64,000 bases of DNA. Source: Frigoribacterium sp. Leaf263. Its GTDB lineage: Bacteria; Actinomycetota; Actinomycetes; Actinomycetales; Microbacteriaceae. The notes beneath the pieces were generated by a model that was not told the DNA's origin, searched no databases, and saw nothing but the letters and a program-made list of their open reading frames with translations. Below, piece by piece: positions 62,122 to 64,000 of this stretch (the first letter of the stretch is position 1; each line of letters starts with the position of its first letter). Position numbers and translations under genes: made by a program. The stretch covers positions 1-64,000 of the forward strand of contig NZ_LMMO01000005.1 of the NCBI RefSeq assembly GCF_001422285.1, in the 5' to 3' direction.

Positions 62122-63851
62122 GCACGAGCAACGACGTCCGCGACGACGTCCTCCTCGACGTGCGCGATCTGAGCGTCGTGTACGAGAGCGCGGGAGCCGA
62201 GCCGGTCCAGGCCGTCGACCACGTGTCGTTCCAGCTGAGGCGCGGCGAGTTCGTCGGCCTGGTCGGCGAGTCCGGCTCGGGCAAGTCGACCCTCGGCTAC
62301 GCGCTCACCCGGCTGCAGAAGCCGCCGGCCCGCACCAACGGCGGCAGCATCCTGTTCGACGGCGCCGACGTCCAGGGGCTCGGCACCGAGGCCCTGCGGC
62401 AGCAGCGGCAGGGCGGCTTCGCGATGGTGCTGCAGTCGGGCATGAACGCGCTGAACCCGGTGCGCACCATCCGCAACCACTTCGTCGACGTCTTCAAGGC
62501 CCACGGCCACGTGCCGCGCGACCAGTGGCACAGCCGCGCCGTCGAGCTCGTCTCGAAGGTCGAGCTCGACCCGAGCGTGCTCGCGAGGTTCCCGGGCGAG
62601 CTCTCGGGCGGCATGCGCCAGCGGGTGTCGATCGCGCTGGCCCTGTCGCTCGAGCCGCAGCTGATGGTGTTCGACGAGCCGACCACGGCCCTCGACGTGC
62701 TGGTGCAGCACGCCGTGATGGACACGATCATCGCGCTGCAGCGCAGCGAGGGCTTCACGGCCGTGCTGATCAGTCACGACCTCGGCATCGTGCTCGAGTC
62801 CGCCCAGCGAGTGCTGGTCATGCACGAGGGCCGCATCGTCGAGGACGGTGCGAGCGCCGACGTGCTCGAGAACCCGCAGGACGACTACACGCGCATGCTG
62901 CTCTCGCACTACGCCGACCCACGCGCCGAGGTCGTCTCGCTGCCCGGCTTCGAAGACCGCTCGATCCGTCACGCGCGGGGCGAGCGCCGGGTCGACACGA
63001 CCACCTCGGTGCCGACCGTGTCGACGCGGGGGCAGCGGGTCGCGCAGCAGCCCATCGTCGTGAGCGGGGTGACGAAGACCTACGCGCCTCCTCGGCGGGG
63101 TGACGAGCCCGTGCGCGCGGTGCGCGACGTCTCGTTCAGCCTCGAGCCGGGTCGATCGCTGGCCCTCGTCGGTCAGAGCGGCTCGGGCAAGAGCACGATC
63201 GCCAAGCTCGTGACGGGCGTCGAGCGCCCGACCAGCGGCAGCGTCACGTTCGGCGACACCGACGTGACGAAGCTGCGGGGCCGCGCGCTGCGGAGCTTCC
63301 GCAGCGACGTGCAGATGGTCTTCCAAGACCCCTACGCCGCCCTCAACCCGCTGCACACGGTCGAGTACACGCTGACGCGCCCGGTCGTGAACTTCACGGG
63401 CCTCACCGGTCAGGAGGCGCGGCGCCGGGTGCTCGAACTGCTCGAGACGGTCGGTCTGACGCCGGTCGAGCAGTTCGCGGCGAAGCTGCCGCACCAGCTG
63501 TCGGGCGGTCAGCGGCAGCGCGTCGTCATCGCCCGGGCGCTCGCCAGCGACCCGCAGGTGATCATCGCCGACGAGCCGGTCTCGATGCTCGACGTCTCGC
63601 TGCGGGCCGGCGTGCTCGCCCTGCTCGAGGATCTCCGCGAGCAGTGGGGCGTCTCGCTGCTCTACATCACGCACGACCTGCTCAGCGCGCGGCTGATCAC
63701 CGACGACATCATGGTGCTCAACCAGGGCGCCGTGGTCGAGCGGGGCGGCACGGCCGAGGTGCTGCAGCGGCCGACCGACCTGTACACGATCACGCTGCTC
63801 GACGCGGTGCCGAACCCCCGGCGCTCGCTGGCGACGGGCGGTGCGCGATGA
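62118..63851 (+). CDS. ABC transporter tandem ATP-binding protein (DppD-DppF fusion)
   Basis: 577 residues carrying two ATPase domains. Domain 1: GLVGESGSGKSTLGYAL, ELSGGMRQRVSIALAL and LMVFDEPTTALDVL. Domain 2 (from about 315): ALVGQSGSGKSTIAKLV, QLSGGQRQRVVIARAL and VIIADEPVSMLDVS. The linker between them contains YAPPRRGDE, encoded over a dispersed-repeat core (63083-63095). It powers both permeases. Confidence 0.94.
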   Translation: MSTSNDVRDDVLLDVRDLSVVYESAGAEPVQAVDHVSFQLRRGEFVGLVGESGSGKSTLGYALTRLQKPPARTNGGSILFDGADVQGLGTEALRQQRQGGFAMVLQSGMNALNPVRTIRNHFVDVFKAHGHVPRDQWHSRAVELVSKVELDPSVLARFPGELSGGMRQRVSIALALSLEPQLMVFDEPTTALDVLVQHAVMDTIIALQRSEGFTAVLISHDLGIVLESAQRVLVMHEGRIVEDGASADVLENPQDDYTRMLLSHYADPRAEVVSLPGFEDRSIRHARGERRVDTTTSVPTVSTRGQRVAQQPIVVSGVTKTYAPPRRGDEPVRAVRDVSFSLEPGRSLALVGQSGSGKSTIAKLVTGVERPTSGSVTFGDTDVTKLRGRALRSFRSDVQMVFQDPYAALNPLHTVEYTLTRPVVNFTGLTGQEARRRVLELLETVGLTPVEQFAAKLPHQLSGGQRQRVVIARALASDPQVIIADEPVSMLDVSLRAGVLALLEDLREQWGVSLLYITHDLLSARLITDDIMVLNQGAVVERGGTAEVLQRPTDLYTITLLDAVPNPRRSLATGGAR

Positions 63852-64000
63852 GCCTGCACGACTTCGCCTCGCACCCCGTGTTCGGCGACCTGCCGGTGGC
63901 CGAGGGGGTCGACACGGTGGCGATCGACCTGCCCGTCGGTCGGCTGAGCGCCTACCGCGTGGTGCCCGACGGGCCCACCGTCGGCACCGTGCTCGTCGTG
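63848..64000 (+). CDS. Partial gene after the ABC operon, hydrolase-like N-terminus
   Basis: The first 51 residues read MSLHDFASHPVFGDLPVAEG through VVPDGPTVGTVLVV, then the window ends. The ATG overlaps the ATPase stop, so it is in the operon. A beta-strand ending in GTVLVV is compatible with an alpha/beta-hydrolase (an enzyme acting on the imported substrate), but this is a guess. Confidence 0.55.
   Translation, partial: MSLHDFASHPVFGDLPVAEGVDTVAIDLPVGRLSAYRVVPDGPTVGTVLVV

Overview
The window is a GC-rich (roughly 70%) actinobacterial chromosome segment. The gene content fits a pigmented member of the Microbacteriaceae, with Frigoribacterium, Curtobacterium or Rathayibacter relatives the likeliest. 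The clues are a complete C50-type carotenoid operon, surface proteins ending in LAxTG sortase signals, an ice-binding-type adhesin, many start codons placed 6-7 nt after a -10 box (leaderless mRNAs), and dense ATGA/GTGA gene overlaps. I see no phage, insertion sequence, CRISPR array, rRNA or tRNA.

Layout. 1-5.8 kb: a partial lipoprotein, a cell-wall anchored choice-of-anchor-I protein, a diacylglycerol-kinase-like lipid kinase, a DUF4383 membrane protein and a cell-wall anchored ice-binding-like protein. 6-11 kb: iron-box controlled heme oxygenase, a PIF1-like helicase, and an HTH/seven-helix membrane pair. 11-18.5 kb: a GlxA-type regulator, HD protein, transcarbamylase homologue, NmrA-like protein, zinc alcohol dehydrogenase, ZIP transporter, LLM flavoprotein and an excalibur protein. 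18.6-25.4 kb: a CopD-CtaG fusion, then HU, S14, L33 and L28 (all zinc-free forms) next to zur-znuBCA, with a Zur box in the znuA promoter. 25.5-33 kb: the three-gene branched-chain 2-oxoacid dehydrogenase operon, hisC, an unlisted 56-aa membrane ORF between 22-bp direct repeats, a small membrane protein, a tyrosine phosphatase and purB. 33-41.8 kb: a fatty-acid desaturase, idi, and crtE-crtB-crtI-crtYe-crtYf-crtEb, six genes joined by overlaps, which should take IPP/DMAPP to a cyclised C50 carotenoid. 41.8-49 kb: a GT87-like mannosyltransferase, an envelope-stress group (YtxH-like, holin-like, DUF3618, YihY), a PEP-mutase family enzyme and acs. 49-58 kb: a wall-anchored subtilase, an acyltransferase/SGNH protein, an Rpf-like transglycosylase with a structured leader, a LacI regulator and a flavohemoprotein. 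58.4-64 kb: a dipeptide/oligosaccharide-type ABC transporter operon behind a LacI-type operator, ending in a partial gene.

The most unusual signal is at the DNA level. An 18-bp sequence, CCGAGGAGGCGCGGGTCG, occurs nine times exactly and about four more times with one mismatch in 64 kb, with many shorter relatives. It lies between genes and also inside genes, where it is read in different frames and always falls in tails, linkers or insertions. Inverted pairs form perfect hairpins. A second family is two 60-bp hairpins whose arms differ at four positions with compensating changes, both placed just after stop codons.
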